Origin: Akebia trifoliata
Lineage: Eukaryota; Streptophyta; Magnoliopsida; Ranunculales; Lardizabalaceae
Length of the DNA: 64,000 nt
Direction: 5' to 3'
Assembly: GCA_017979445.1 (NCBI GenBank)
Contig: CM030714.1
Location: forward strand, 10,771,569-10,835,568
Each line of letters opens with the position of its first letter. Positions within the stretch are counted from its first letter, which is position 1. A model generated the notes under the pieces. That model had not been told where the DNA came from. It did no database searches and worked only from the letters and a program-made list of their open reading frames with translations. Shown here piece after piece: positions 23,790 through 35,700 of this stretch. A program made the position numbers and the translations under genes.

Positions 23790-26700
23790 ATGGAGAGATC
23801 TAGATCTAAGAGGAATTACTACTACAATCAAGATTATGATTCGCAACAAAACCAAGCAAGAACAAAACCTAGGTTTCATCCTCCAAACAAACACCATTAC
23901 AACAACAATCATCACAGACGAGGAGGACTTGGTGGTGGAAGATTTTCTAAGCCTCAGGAATCATCTCCAACTGTATCGACTTGTTATCGAATACTTTGCC
24001 TTGATATTAAAGCTGGTAGTGTTATTGGGAAATCTGGAAACATAATTAAGGCAATTCGACAAGAGACTGGTGCTTGGATCAATGTTCATCCATTGATACC
24101 TGGTGATGAGGAGAGGATCATTGAGATATCTGACACTCGACGTCGCGATCCCGATGGACGAGCCCCGTCTTTCTCACCAGCTCAGGAGGCATTGCTCATA
24201 ATCCATGATCGGATACTTGAGAGCGATGCTGGATTTGGGTTTGGATTTGATGGAAGTGGTGGTGATGATGAGGAAGATTATGGTCCTCGAGGTGGTGGTG
24301 ATGGGAGTCGTGTTGCGACGAGGCTTGTCGTGGCGAAGGCTAATGTTGGGTCTTTATTGGGGAAAGGTGGGAAGATTATTGAGCAAATGCGGATCGAGAC
24401 CAAGACACAAATTAGGATCCTTCCGAGAGATCACAATTTGCCTCAATGTGTATCTATTTCGGAGGAGATTGTTCAGGTAACCTACTTTACCATTGTATGT
24501 CTAGTTTAGTTTAGTTCATTTTTTCATGGGTTGTCCTTAATTCAACTTTAAGTTCAATTTTATCAGCTTGTGAAAGAGTTTGATGGTGTATAACTTGTGT
24601 ATGGGGGACTAATTAGATTAGATCAAGGGTGATCTTCTTGAAATGGTCTTGGAGGTAATGGAGGGTAAGAATCTTGAACCAGTTGCTTCCTTTTAGTCAG
24701 CTTTCTTTAATTTTCTACAGTTGCTAGTTTTAGGAATAATTCCCATAATAATGGGATTCTTTGTTATCATGATGGAGATTATGAGAACCTGTTGCCTTTT
24801 AAATTCTTTTCTATTTTTGATGATTGTCGTAGCTATAAATAAGAGGATGTATTGAGAATCAATTAATAAGAATCCTTTTTCCAAATTATTTCCTAGGAGG
24901 CATGGTTTTCCTCAAAAAGTTGACGTTTCTAGGATTTTCTATTTTCTCTTTCAATTGTTTCCAATGAATTGTTAAGGGAATTGTTACAAGTGGTATCAGA
25001 GCCACTCATCCTTTGCCTGTTTCCACCCTTTTTTCTTGGGTCCTGCTTTTCCCTTTCCCTTCTAGGCGTACATGGCAGAGATTCACTCACATATTGCTTC
25101 ACGCGATAACAAAGGTCAACTACTAGAGAAGATGGAACTCTTTGAATAATAATGACTTGTACTCGAAGCTAATATCAAATCACAATTTGAAGTGATTGAA
25201 AAGAGGCAGTAGAGTATGGTAGAATTGATCCATATTTGGAGGATATCCTCCATGATGGCAACATCGAGGCTAGATTTTTGAAAAGTCCTGCGATGGGTCA
25301 AACTCCGTTTGGGTTTGCAAAGAGCACATGGCAAGATGTCCCTCACAAGGGCCAGCTGTTAACTAGGATACCCTTGTTTCGACAAATGAGGTATAACTGC
25401 ACCTTATTCACCTCAAATTCCATCAATTTGATGGAACCGACTCGATTGACTAGCTATACATGCATAACAATTCCTTGATTACCACAATGCTCATCCTTGA
25501 CCAACATGTCTCCATGGCATCTTTCCACCTCGAAAATAAGGTTATGCAATGTACCAGTGGACTCGCAAAAACCTAGGGACCTTACCTTGGTCAACTTTCG
25601 GAGAGGCACTCTTATCTTGCTTTGGTCCAATCAGATTTGAAGATCACTTGGGGGACTTACAAAACTCCAATAAACCAGAGCTTTTTGAGATTACCAATCG
25701 GCATTAAATTCCTCTCCAACCATACTCCAGGAGTATCCCTGTTGAATAACTCTTTTTATTTAGTATTTTATGTCTTTTGTCTTTTCCACTTGTTACTTGT
25801 AATCCCTTTAAAGTCTAATTAGGGTTTTATAATTAATCAAGTTAAATTTCTCTCAATTCAATTTGGCATCAGAGTTTACCCCCATCGACCCCTTCTACCT
25901 CCATCGACTCCTTTTTTCTTGCTACTAACTCTATTGTCCCCCTCCCCCCGTACATCCATCTTTAACACCTCTAGTTTTTAGATTCAAACATCACTCCTAT
26001 AGGGTTTTTTATCCCACCATACGATAGGAGTGTTAAAATACATTGTAGCCTAAGGCAACAACAGAGTTGCTATTTTTTGGTGGCTGTTAAGCCAAACGAT
26101 GGCCATTGGACTATCCACAGAGACCTGCGGCAACAGTCCCTTGGTTGTTTGACACCTACGTGAACCAGGACAACAACAGAGGTGCTGTTGGAGACCTATG
26201 ACAACAACAGAGGTGTTGTTTGGGCCTGCGACCATAGCAGCAATGCTGTTTGGGACCTATAACAACATCAGTGGTGTTGTTTGGGGACTGCGACCACAAC
26301 AGTGGTGCTGTGTGGGGGCTACGATCATAGCAGATATGCTATTTGGAGGTTGCGACTACAACAGCTTGCTATTTTGGAGACTGCGATTACTACATACCCA
26401 TTGCTTAGAGGCTGCGATCACAGCAACTTGTTGATTAATTGTTGCAACGACAACAAACCTACTGTTTGGAGGCTGCGATCACAACAATTTGCTGTTTGAG
26501 GGTTGCAACAACAGCTGTTTGGAGGGTGCGATCACAGCAGCCTTGTTGTTTGAGGATTATAACAATTGCATGATTGCTTCTTGGGGCCCTGCGATTGAGT
26601 TGATGGCTGTTCGGGTTACCTTCAATAGTGTTTGATCACCTTTCACGCCTCTTATGATCGTGCATTGCTACTTTTAGGGTGCTGTGATCAGTTTCTTATT

Positions 26701-29700
26701 TGAACTCCTTTCAAACCAAAGCACATAAATTTTTTTGATGGCCTCCGAGATGTCTTCTTCCTTGATCATCGGTAATAGTAATGGATTGGGAGGTCTTCCC
26801 TCTCATTCGACCGACTTTCTAGGCATCCAAATTATCACCGTGAAATTAGATGGCCCTAATTACTTTTTTTGGGCTCGATCAGTTGAAATGTTTATTGGTA
26901 GAAAAGGAAAGATCGATTACCTCATAGGGGCGGACAAACAACCTGTACTGATTGACACTACTTATCCCCAATGGTTTGCTAATGACTCTATGGTCCGCTC
27001 TTGACTAATTATATTTATTCAACCACACATTGTGGCTGGTTTCATGTTCTCCAAGATCGCAAAACAGATATAGGATTCCGCAAAGAGTATCTACTCGCAA
27101 CATCAAAACAATGGCCGGATCTTTAACTTAGAGCATAAGATTTCTCGCCTTTCGCAAGGTGACTCTTTAGTCACCACCTATATATCACAGCTACGTGTTT
27201 GATGAGAAGAGTTGACCTTCTACTCTTCGTCCTATGCTTGGAAGGACTTTGTTGATTAGGTATAATATGCATCGATTCTGGATAAGAATCGAGTTTTTCA
27301 ATTTCTAGTTGGACTCCGGGATGAGTTTGAGTATGTGAGAGATCATTTATCGGGTATGGATCCCTTTCCGTCCCTACAAACTACGTATTCTTATGTCTTA
27401 GTTGATGAAAGTCGTCGTATAGCTATCTTACCCCATTCTTTAGGAGACCACTTTGCTATGCTTGTTCGCATACCTTTTCCACAGTTTTCCAGCAAATCTC
27501 TGCTTTCACGTTAATGACATAAGTGTGATAATTGTGGAAAGTTGGGTTACGTGAAGGTCTGTTGTTATACACTTCATGGTTGTCCTAATCAGTTACGTCA
27601 ACTGTCTGACCAATCCTCAGCTCATGTTGTCTCTCAGTCGACTACTGAGCAGGCACTCCTTTCAACTACTACCTCTTCATCGGAGTTGGTATCTATAGCT
27701 TAGGTTGAGTTTGATAAGTTCAGGAAATTCTTTAATCATATGGAGACTTCATCTCAATTGGTTTCAATTTTCGCTCACTCAGGTACCTTTGCATCTACAC
27801 ATAGTGTTTCCACCACTTTCTCACCATAAGTCATTGATTCTGGTGCCTTAGATAACATGATCGGTATGTCCTCGCTATTCAAAATCTATAATGTTTGCTC
27901 TGGTCATTGCAAGGTTCGCTTTGCTGATGGTTCTTTATCTTTTATTGCTGGTTAAAGTCATTTTTCTGTTACACCTTCTTTATCCTTAATTAATACACTG
28001 CATATTTCTTAACTTACTACTAATCTTATTTCTATTAGTAGCATTACTAAACATTTGAATTGCAGTGTAATCTTTTATCATTCTCATTGTGTCTTTCAGG
28101 ATTTAGAGTTGAAGAGGACGATTGACACTGAACGTGAAGTGAATGACTTGTATATCTTGGATGTGCCTATTTTACCAACCTCTCATTCTGTTTCTCAGCT
28201 TAGTAGTAGTAGTCAGTCTAATAAGGCACTTGTAACTCGTTGGCACTTACGCTTAGGCCATATTTCCTTTGGATATTTGAAACACATGTTTCTTGTTTTG
28301 TTTAATAATACGAATTTGCTTGATTTTTCATGTGAAACTTGTTAACTAGTTAAACATGTTCATTCTAATTATCCTATTAGTATGCATACTACTGCACCTG
28401 TTCTGTTTGACCTAATTCACTCTGATGTGTGGGGTCCTTCCCCGGTCACATCCACTCTTGGTTTTTGTTATTTCGTCCTGTTTATTGATGACTACAGTCG
28501 TACCAGTTGGGTCTATCTTATGAAATACAAAATGAAGTATATGGGATATTCAAGCAATTTCTTGCTATGGTTCATACTCAGTTTGGTCGTACCGTCAATA
28601 ATTTCTATTCTGATCATGGTATCGAATACACCTATAGTGAGGTATTGAAAATTTATTTAGAATCTGGTATTGAGCATCAAATGTCCAATGTTAAGACCCC
28701 TCAACAAAATGGTCGACTAGAAAGGAAAAATCGTCATATTCTAGAGTTAGCTCATTCCCTCTGTATTGACATGAACGTACCACAATCCTATTGGGCCGAT
28801 GCAGTTCTTACTGCAGTTTATCTTATTAATCGGACCCCCTCCCGAGTTCTTTAGTTTGCCACACCTTTCTTTAAGCTCCATCCGGATCGTCCTATGTTTC
28901 CCCTTCTTCCGCGTGTGTTTGGGTGTATTTGTTTTATTCAAATTCTTGACCATACTCACACTATACTTGACCCTAAGGCCGTCAAATGTATTTTTTTGGA
29001 TTATTCTTCTACCTAGAAAGGATACCGCTGTTATCATCCTCCCTCTTGAAGGCGTTTTATTTCTCGGGATGTCTATTTCTTTGAACATAACATACTACAC
29101 TGGATCAGTTGGTATTCAGTCTAAGTGGTTTCCTCTAGATTCCCCTGATGATGACCCCTCTCCTTTGTTATTTTCTCTTCCCATGCCTATTTCTCCTTCT
29201 TCTCCTCCTTCTCATTCTCTTGTTAGTTTGTTACCTTCTCACTTGTAGGTTTATTCTCGGCGGTTACACAATACTACCATCACTTCTATGCCAGACCAGC
29301 TCGTTTCTTCGCCTCCAGTTCCGCCTCCTACTGTCCCTTGTGATAATCGTCCTATTGCTACTCGTAAGGGTAAGCGCACTTGTACTTATCCCATTTCTAA
29401 TTATGTATCTGATTCCATTATCCCACCCTCTTATCGGAGTTTTTTTTACTTCTGTTTCTTTGTTTCTCTTCCTAATATTATTGCAGATGCTATTGCTCAT
29501 CCTGAGTGGCGAGTAACTATACTTGATGAATTGAACGCTCTTGAAAAAATTCAGACTTGGGAACTAGTTCCTCTTCGGCCTGGGAGGAAGGCTGTGGGAT
29601 GCCGATGGGTGTTTACCATTAAGCATAATCCTGATGGTTCTATTGCTCATTACAAGACACGTCTGGTGGTCAAAGGGTATGTTCAGACTTATGGGATTGA

Positions 29701-32700
29701 TTACCAGGAGACGTTTGCTCCTGTTGCCAATATGACCACCATTCGAGTTCTTTTTTCTATTGTTGCTATCAGAGGGTGGCCCCTTTTTCAGTTAGATGTC
29801 AAGAATGCATTTCTTAATAATGATCTTTAGGGAGAAGTTTATATGGTCAAACCTCCTGGCTTTCTTGCCGCTGCCTCTTATGGACATGTCTGTCGTCTTC
29901 GCTTTTCTCTTTATGGACTGAAGTAGTCTCCTTGCGCATGGATTGCTAAAGCCATTTATTAGTTTGATTTTCATCAGAGTTCTACTGATCATATTCTTTT
30001 CTTGCGTCACTCCTAGGGAAAAATCGTTACTCTAATTGTTTATGTGGATAATATTGTCCTTATTGGAGATGATTGTGACAGTATTGCAGAGGTAAAATCT
30101 TACATAGGACCACAATTTGAGATTAAAGACCTTGGATATCGTCGTTATTTTTTGGGAATTGCGGTTGCGCGATCCCATTCTGGTATTTTTATCTCAGTGT
30201 AAATATTGATTTACTCAGTGATTCCAGTTAGCTTGGTTCTCGTCCTGCCACTATTCCTATTGAGCAAAATCACAGAATGACTGATTCTGAGGGGGAATGT
30301 TTACTGGATATTAGTCAGTATTATCGTCTTGTGGGAAAATTGATCTACTTGTCTATGACTCATCCCGACATTGCCTATGATGTTAGTATTGTAAGTTAGT
30401 TTATGCACTCTTCTTGCACATCTCATTTTACTGCTGTCTATTGTATTCTTAGATATCTTAAGGGATATCCTGGTCGAGGTATTTTGTTTAGTAATCATGG
30501 TCATCTTCGCGTTGAGGTATGGACTGATGCAGATTATGCTGGTTCAGTAACTGATAGACGGTCCACTTCTGTGTATTGTACCAAAGTTGGTGGCAACTTG
30601 GTAACTTGATACAGTAAGAAGCAGGATGTGGTTTCTCGGTTAAGTGTTGAGTCAGAATACAGAGCTATGGTCCTTTGAGTGTGTGAGTTGTTGTGGTTTA
30701 AGACCTTACTAGCTAATTTGTGTTTTCCAGTGATAATCCGATTTTCACTATATTGTGATAATAAATCAGCGATTAATGTAACAGTAAATCCAGTTCAGCA
30801 TGACAAAATGAAGTATATCGAAGTTGATCACATTTCATTAGAGAGAAGATTGTTTCTGGGCAGATTTGTACTCCATTTGTTTCTACATCCCACCAACTTA
30901 CCGATATTCTTACCAAAGGTGTTAGCAAAACCGTCTTTGAAGGCATCTTATCCAAGTTGGGCGTTGCCGATATCCACGCACCAACTTGAGGGGGAGTGTT
31001 GAATAACTCTTTTTATTTAGTATTTTATGTCTTTTGTCCTTTTTTGTTTTTTCCACTTATTAGACTTTGTAATTCCTTTAAAGCCTAATTAGAGCTTTGT
31101 AATTAATCAAGTTAGATTTTTCTCAATTCAATTATCCCAATCTCTTTTGGTGAGTCATTCTATAATAGGATGAGATTTGCTTGGACGTTAAAAGTCGGCG
31201 ACCTATCACACTAGTCGAAACGATTGTGTTAACACAACTTTATGAGAAAAAAATTATTCCTCACCTGCAAATATAAGCCATTTTGACAAGTCTGCAAACA
31301 TAGCCATTTTGATAAGCCCATGGTTGCTCTCAAGCTATCTACTTCCAACTTTAAGCACCTCACAACAATTGAAATGAAGGAATGTCGTAATGGGACCTAT
31401 GCTACAATTGTAATAAGATTTACGCCTTCATTCACTGTTGTAAGGAACAACAATTTTTCTTAATCGAGGATATTGCCCTTCATGAGATGGGTGATGTGGT
31501 GATTTTTAACCACATACCTCAAGATTCATGTTGATGGAGATTATCTTCTTCATATCAACTTCAACCATTCTTCCAACCACTCCATCATCTGAATGAGATA
31601 CTCCGGTGTGATGCTTGCAAAAGAGTCTTTGACGATAAAGTTAGAATAGTTACAAAAATAAAATAAAAATAAATAAGTGCAATAAATAATCAATATTTCA
31701 AACCTTTTACCTTATTTGGAGCATGCATTTATCATGTTGAATATTAGCATTTATTGTGTTGAATATAAGAACATATGTCATGTTTTGAAAGGAAACCCAT
31801 GTGACATTGCATGTTTTTTGTGTGAGAAATTATTAAATGTTGAACCTATTTTCTCAATTGAAAAGACTCTTTTGGATGGTTTTGTTAAAGCTTATGTGTT
31901 GATCAATGAATATCATTAATGCTTGATATGATATAATTTTTAATATTAGTGAATGAGCACAAGGAGGTGTTAGAGTTTTGTTTTGTTGGCTGGTAAGTTT
32001 TATTATGAGATGTTTATGTCTTGTTTATTTGATTTTGAACCAAGTTTTGTCGATATTGTCTTATTTCCTAGCTTATTCTTTCTCTTGAGACAATAGAGTT
32101 TATTTTTTCAAATTCTGAGTTTATTTTCCCATTTGAAGTGATTTTGAATACTTATATAACTGTTTGGATTTTCCTTTTAATCAAGATATTTTATATGTAA
32201 CAAATAGTATATTTGTATCTGAGCAAAATGTTGCATAACTGATATATAAATTCTTGACTTCAAAATTATAGAGAAATGATTTATAAATATGGAGCTTTTA
32301 TATGATACAAACTATGATATTTTATATGACACAAATCCCAAGGATATATTAATCTCTATGATACACCTGATCTTGTTTTGACGTGCTTGAAAAAATGGTA
32401 GCCACTAGTGACTCTCCCTCCAACATGGAGTATCCTGAAAAGCCCACACCTCTTATGGACATGTCAACGATTGATTCCATGATTTCAAGTTTTAGGACAA
32501 GTCTTTTTGAGGAGGGATGGGGTGTAGCAAACCCATTTCCACTGGACTCTCACCTAGTTATTGGGGATGAGTTGGATGTTTGAATCCCCAATCAATTGTT
32601 CCCTTTTACTTATTTTCCTTAATTTTCTATAGTTGCTAGTATTTAGGATTAAATTTTATAATAATGGGATACCTTGTAATCAGGATATTGATTAGGAGAT

Positions 32701-35700
32701 TAGGTTGCTTTTAGATTCCTTTCCATTTTTGGATGATTCTCATAGCTATAAAGAGGAGGATGTATTGAGAATCAATTAGTAAGAATCCTTTTTCCAAATT
32801 GTTTTATGGGAGGTGCATTTTTCCTCGATGAAACCTAAATTTCTAGAATTTTATCCTGTCTTTTGATTGTTTTCAACGAATTATTAATGGAATTGCTACA
32901 TTTTATCTCCTCTCTAAAGGGTGGAGATCCCAATGAGCTCAATGATTTTCAGCCAATTATTTCGATAATAAATGTCTCCAATTATCATGACTGAAGTCTC
33001 ATATTCAAAATCCAACAAAGTAATTTTCTAGTTAGGAGGGACATACACTGAAATTGGGGTGGGGGGAATGAAACTCTTGATTCAAGGGTTAGAAAAGGAC
33101 AAGGCTGCTGTAGGATCGATATGGAAAAGGGTAGGGCAATGTGAATTGGGAATTGATAGTTTACTTGTTATTGAAGATGGGGTGTAAGGAGAGGTTAGGT
33201 GTGAACAATTTAGCATGTATGTATTGGAAATAATCTAGTGTAATTGTTTTTTTTTATATATTCTTTTTATTCTTTTATTTCTTGTAAGGACTTTTTAGTC
33301 TTTTACTTATTATTATAAATTTTGCCAAGCTCTCAGATTGAGACTTGTGAATTACCTTTTACAATTCTTCTTGGTATCAGAGCCTCTAGAGGCTCCATCG
33401 TCCTCTTTTCTTTTCTTTTCTTTTTTTCTCTTTGGGATATAAGTTGCAATTTGGTGTTTCAACAGCAACTAGGGTTACCTTTTTAGGCCCTATGACAGTA
33501 GCTAGGGCTGAGTGGAGGACCAATGACAGTTATAAGTTGCAATTTGGTATTTCAACAACAACTAGGGTTAACTTTTTAGGCCTTGCTACAACAGCTAGGG
33601 CTGAGAGAGAGTCCAATGACAGCAACTGTCCTATTTCTGAGCTGTTCTAGACCTTGTGACAACAGCTGTGTTGTTTCTGGACAGCGTAAACCTTGTGGCA
33701 GAGACTACAGTGAAGCCCTTTGAGTGGTGGTCAACCCTGCGACAATAGCTGCCCTATTTCTGGGCTGTTCTAGATCTTGCGACAGCAGCTGTGCTATTTT
33801 TGGGGTATGTAAACCCTGCGGCAGCAGCTACAGGGAGATTTTGAGTTGTATTCAACCCTACAACAGCCACCACACAGTGAGTTTTTTGAGGTTTCTTGAG
33901 TTGTGCTACAGTGCAACCCTTTCATTTTCTCGACTGCAACGAGTTTGTTTGTTTCTGGCCTTCTGGTATAGATCTCCTTTCAAGCCAAATCTACTCCTTG
34001 TTTGTTCTTGTAAGCATGACATCACACCAAGAAACCAAGGGCATCAACACTAGTCTTGGGGCAAACTCCTCTACCCAACGTATTACTAATGCCCTATTAG
34101 ATGGTTGGAATTTTCAGTTCTGGCCTCGATCTGTTAAGCTTTATTTGAGTAGTAGAGGGAAATCTGGATGGCTTTTGGGCACCATCACTAAGCCACACCT
34201 CACTTACCCCAAAATTAAACAATGGGAGATCGATAATTGCACCATTCTTGGATGGCTTTTCAATTCCATGGAGCAGCGCATCTACACTATGTTTATGTAT
34301 CACGAGGCTGTTTCATCATTGTGTTCAGCATTCACTCAGACTTAGGCGCATGTCAGGAATGACTCAAGGATTTATGAGCTTTATACAGCCATAGCCCAGG
34401 CTACCCAAGGGACTCAGAGTGTAGCTGATTATTTTGGTTTTCTTCAGTCTCGGTGGGAGGAGCTCTCATTATGAGTCTATGACTGAGTTGTCCATAGAAG
34501 TAACTGGATATGTGATTAAGAGGATTTCTCGGGACTAGATATATCAGTTTCTCATGGGTTTACGTATGGAGTTTGAGACATTTGGAACCTAGATTCTTAA
34601 CACCAACCCATTGCCTTCTTTGTTTGAGACATTTGCGACCATTGACAGTGATGAACGCCGTCATCGTGTTATCCACTCTCAGGCACCTGGTATTCTCTTT
34701 GCTCTGGTTACAGATCAGATGGCTTTAGCAGTTAACTCTAGTTTCTCCGACTCTCAGACCCCGGTATCAGGGAGTCATGGTTGTGGTAGCCGTGGTCGTG
34801 GTAAAGGGAATGGTCTCACTTGTAGTCATTGTGGAAAGACTGGTAATGAGAAGGCCCGCTGGTTTCAGCTCTATCCTCATCTGATACCATGATCTTCTTC
34901 CACTAAGTTTTTGGGACAGTCTACTCATCGTGCCGTTGCAGTGGAGTCATCATCCATTCCTCTCACTGATCCTCCTTCCTCACTTGGCACTATTGACTTG
35001 TAACAGCTGCAGACTCTATTGTTCGGGATCAGAATCATGCTTACACTCACCCCTCATCGACAATAACCTCGGATACTACGCTTTTAGGTACATCCTCTGC
35101 CTTCTATGTCACTCAGTTTGGTTCTGCTTCTCTGACATGGGTTATTAATTCTGGTGCTTCTGATCGCATGACCGGTGAGTCTAATCATTTTACTTCGTCT
35201 ACTTTTCCTACCACACATAGGGAGGTTCGCCTTGCTGATGGTTCTCTTACACCCATCCACAGCAAGGGTACCATCCCTTTATCCACTAGACTCTGTGCTT
35301 CATGTCCCTCATCTATCTTTTAATCTTATGTCTGTGAGTAGTTTTACTAGATATCTAAATTGCTCAGTTATTTTTTTTCCTATTCACTGCATTTTTCGGG
35401 ACCTGATTTCGAGGAGGATTTTTTGCAAGGGGTATGAGAGGGATGGGCTGTACTTGTTTGGATCTCAGCCTACTGTTGTTCCGGCTTTTGTGCTTTTTTT
35501 TTCTGGGAGTCACACATTTTCTTCTCAAACCTTAGATTTATGGCATGCTCGCTTAGGACATGCCAATTTTCAGCACTTATGTTATTTATTTCCTACTTTA
35601 AAAACTATTTGTAGTGAACACAAATTTCAGTGTTCTGTGTGTGAACTTTCTAAACACGCACGTACTTCTTATATTCCTCGTATGCATTGAGTTAATAAAA

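Larger units (their letters stand above)
25740..31133 (+). mobile_element. Copia retrotransposon B, nested in the Gypsy remnant
   Basis: Short LTRs, 25740-25863 (124 bp) and 30997-31133 (137 bp), both begin TGTTGAATAACTC and end CTCAATTCAATT. ATCCC flanks both sides (25735-25739, 31134-31138). TGGCATCAGAG immediately after the 5' LTR is a slightly mutated initiator-Met primer-binding site, and GAGGGGGAG precedes the 3' LTR. The interior runs leader repeats, gag, protease, integrase, RT, RNase H with frequent stops. Short LTRs and this Gag type fit the Ale/Retrofit lineage (inference). Same orientation as the host gene. Non-functional. Confidence 0.92.
24674..32901 (+). mobile_element. Gag-only Gypsy-type remnant split by Copia B
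   Basis: LTR-like repeats of about 315 bp (24674-24988) and 321 bp (32581-32901) share CTATAAATAAGAGGATGTAT / CTATAAAGAGGAGGATGTAT, ATTGAGAATCAATTA and an end ...ATTGYTACA. The 5' copy is followed at once by TGGTATCAGAGCCACT, an initiator-Met primer-binding site. The interior (24989-25734 and 31139-32580) holds decayed Gypsy gag: ASFHLENK after a FDGTDS-like stretch, and KHLTTIEMKECRNGTYATIV with FTPSFTVV, a ruined CX2CX4HX4C knuckle. No pol is left. Target duplication not found; left LTR boundary uncertain by some bases. Confidence 0.75.

Noticed and set aside
26198..26499. Overlapping open frames in Copia B leader
   Set aside because: They are translations of the degenerate leader repeats.
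28747..29088. Minus-strand frame in Copia B
   Set aside because: It is antisense to integrase sequence and has no protein resemblance of its own.
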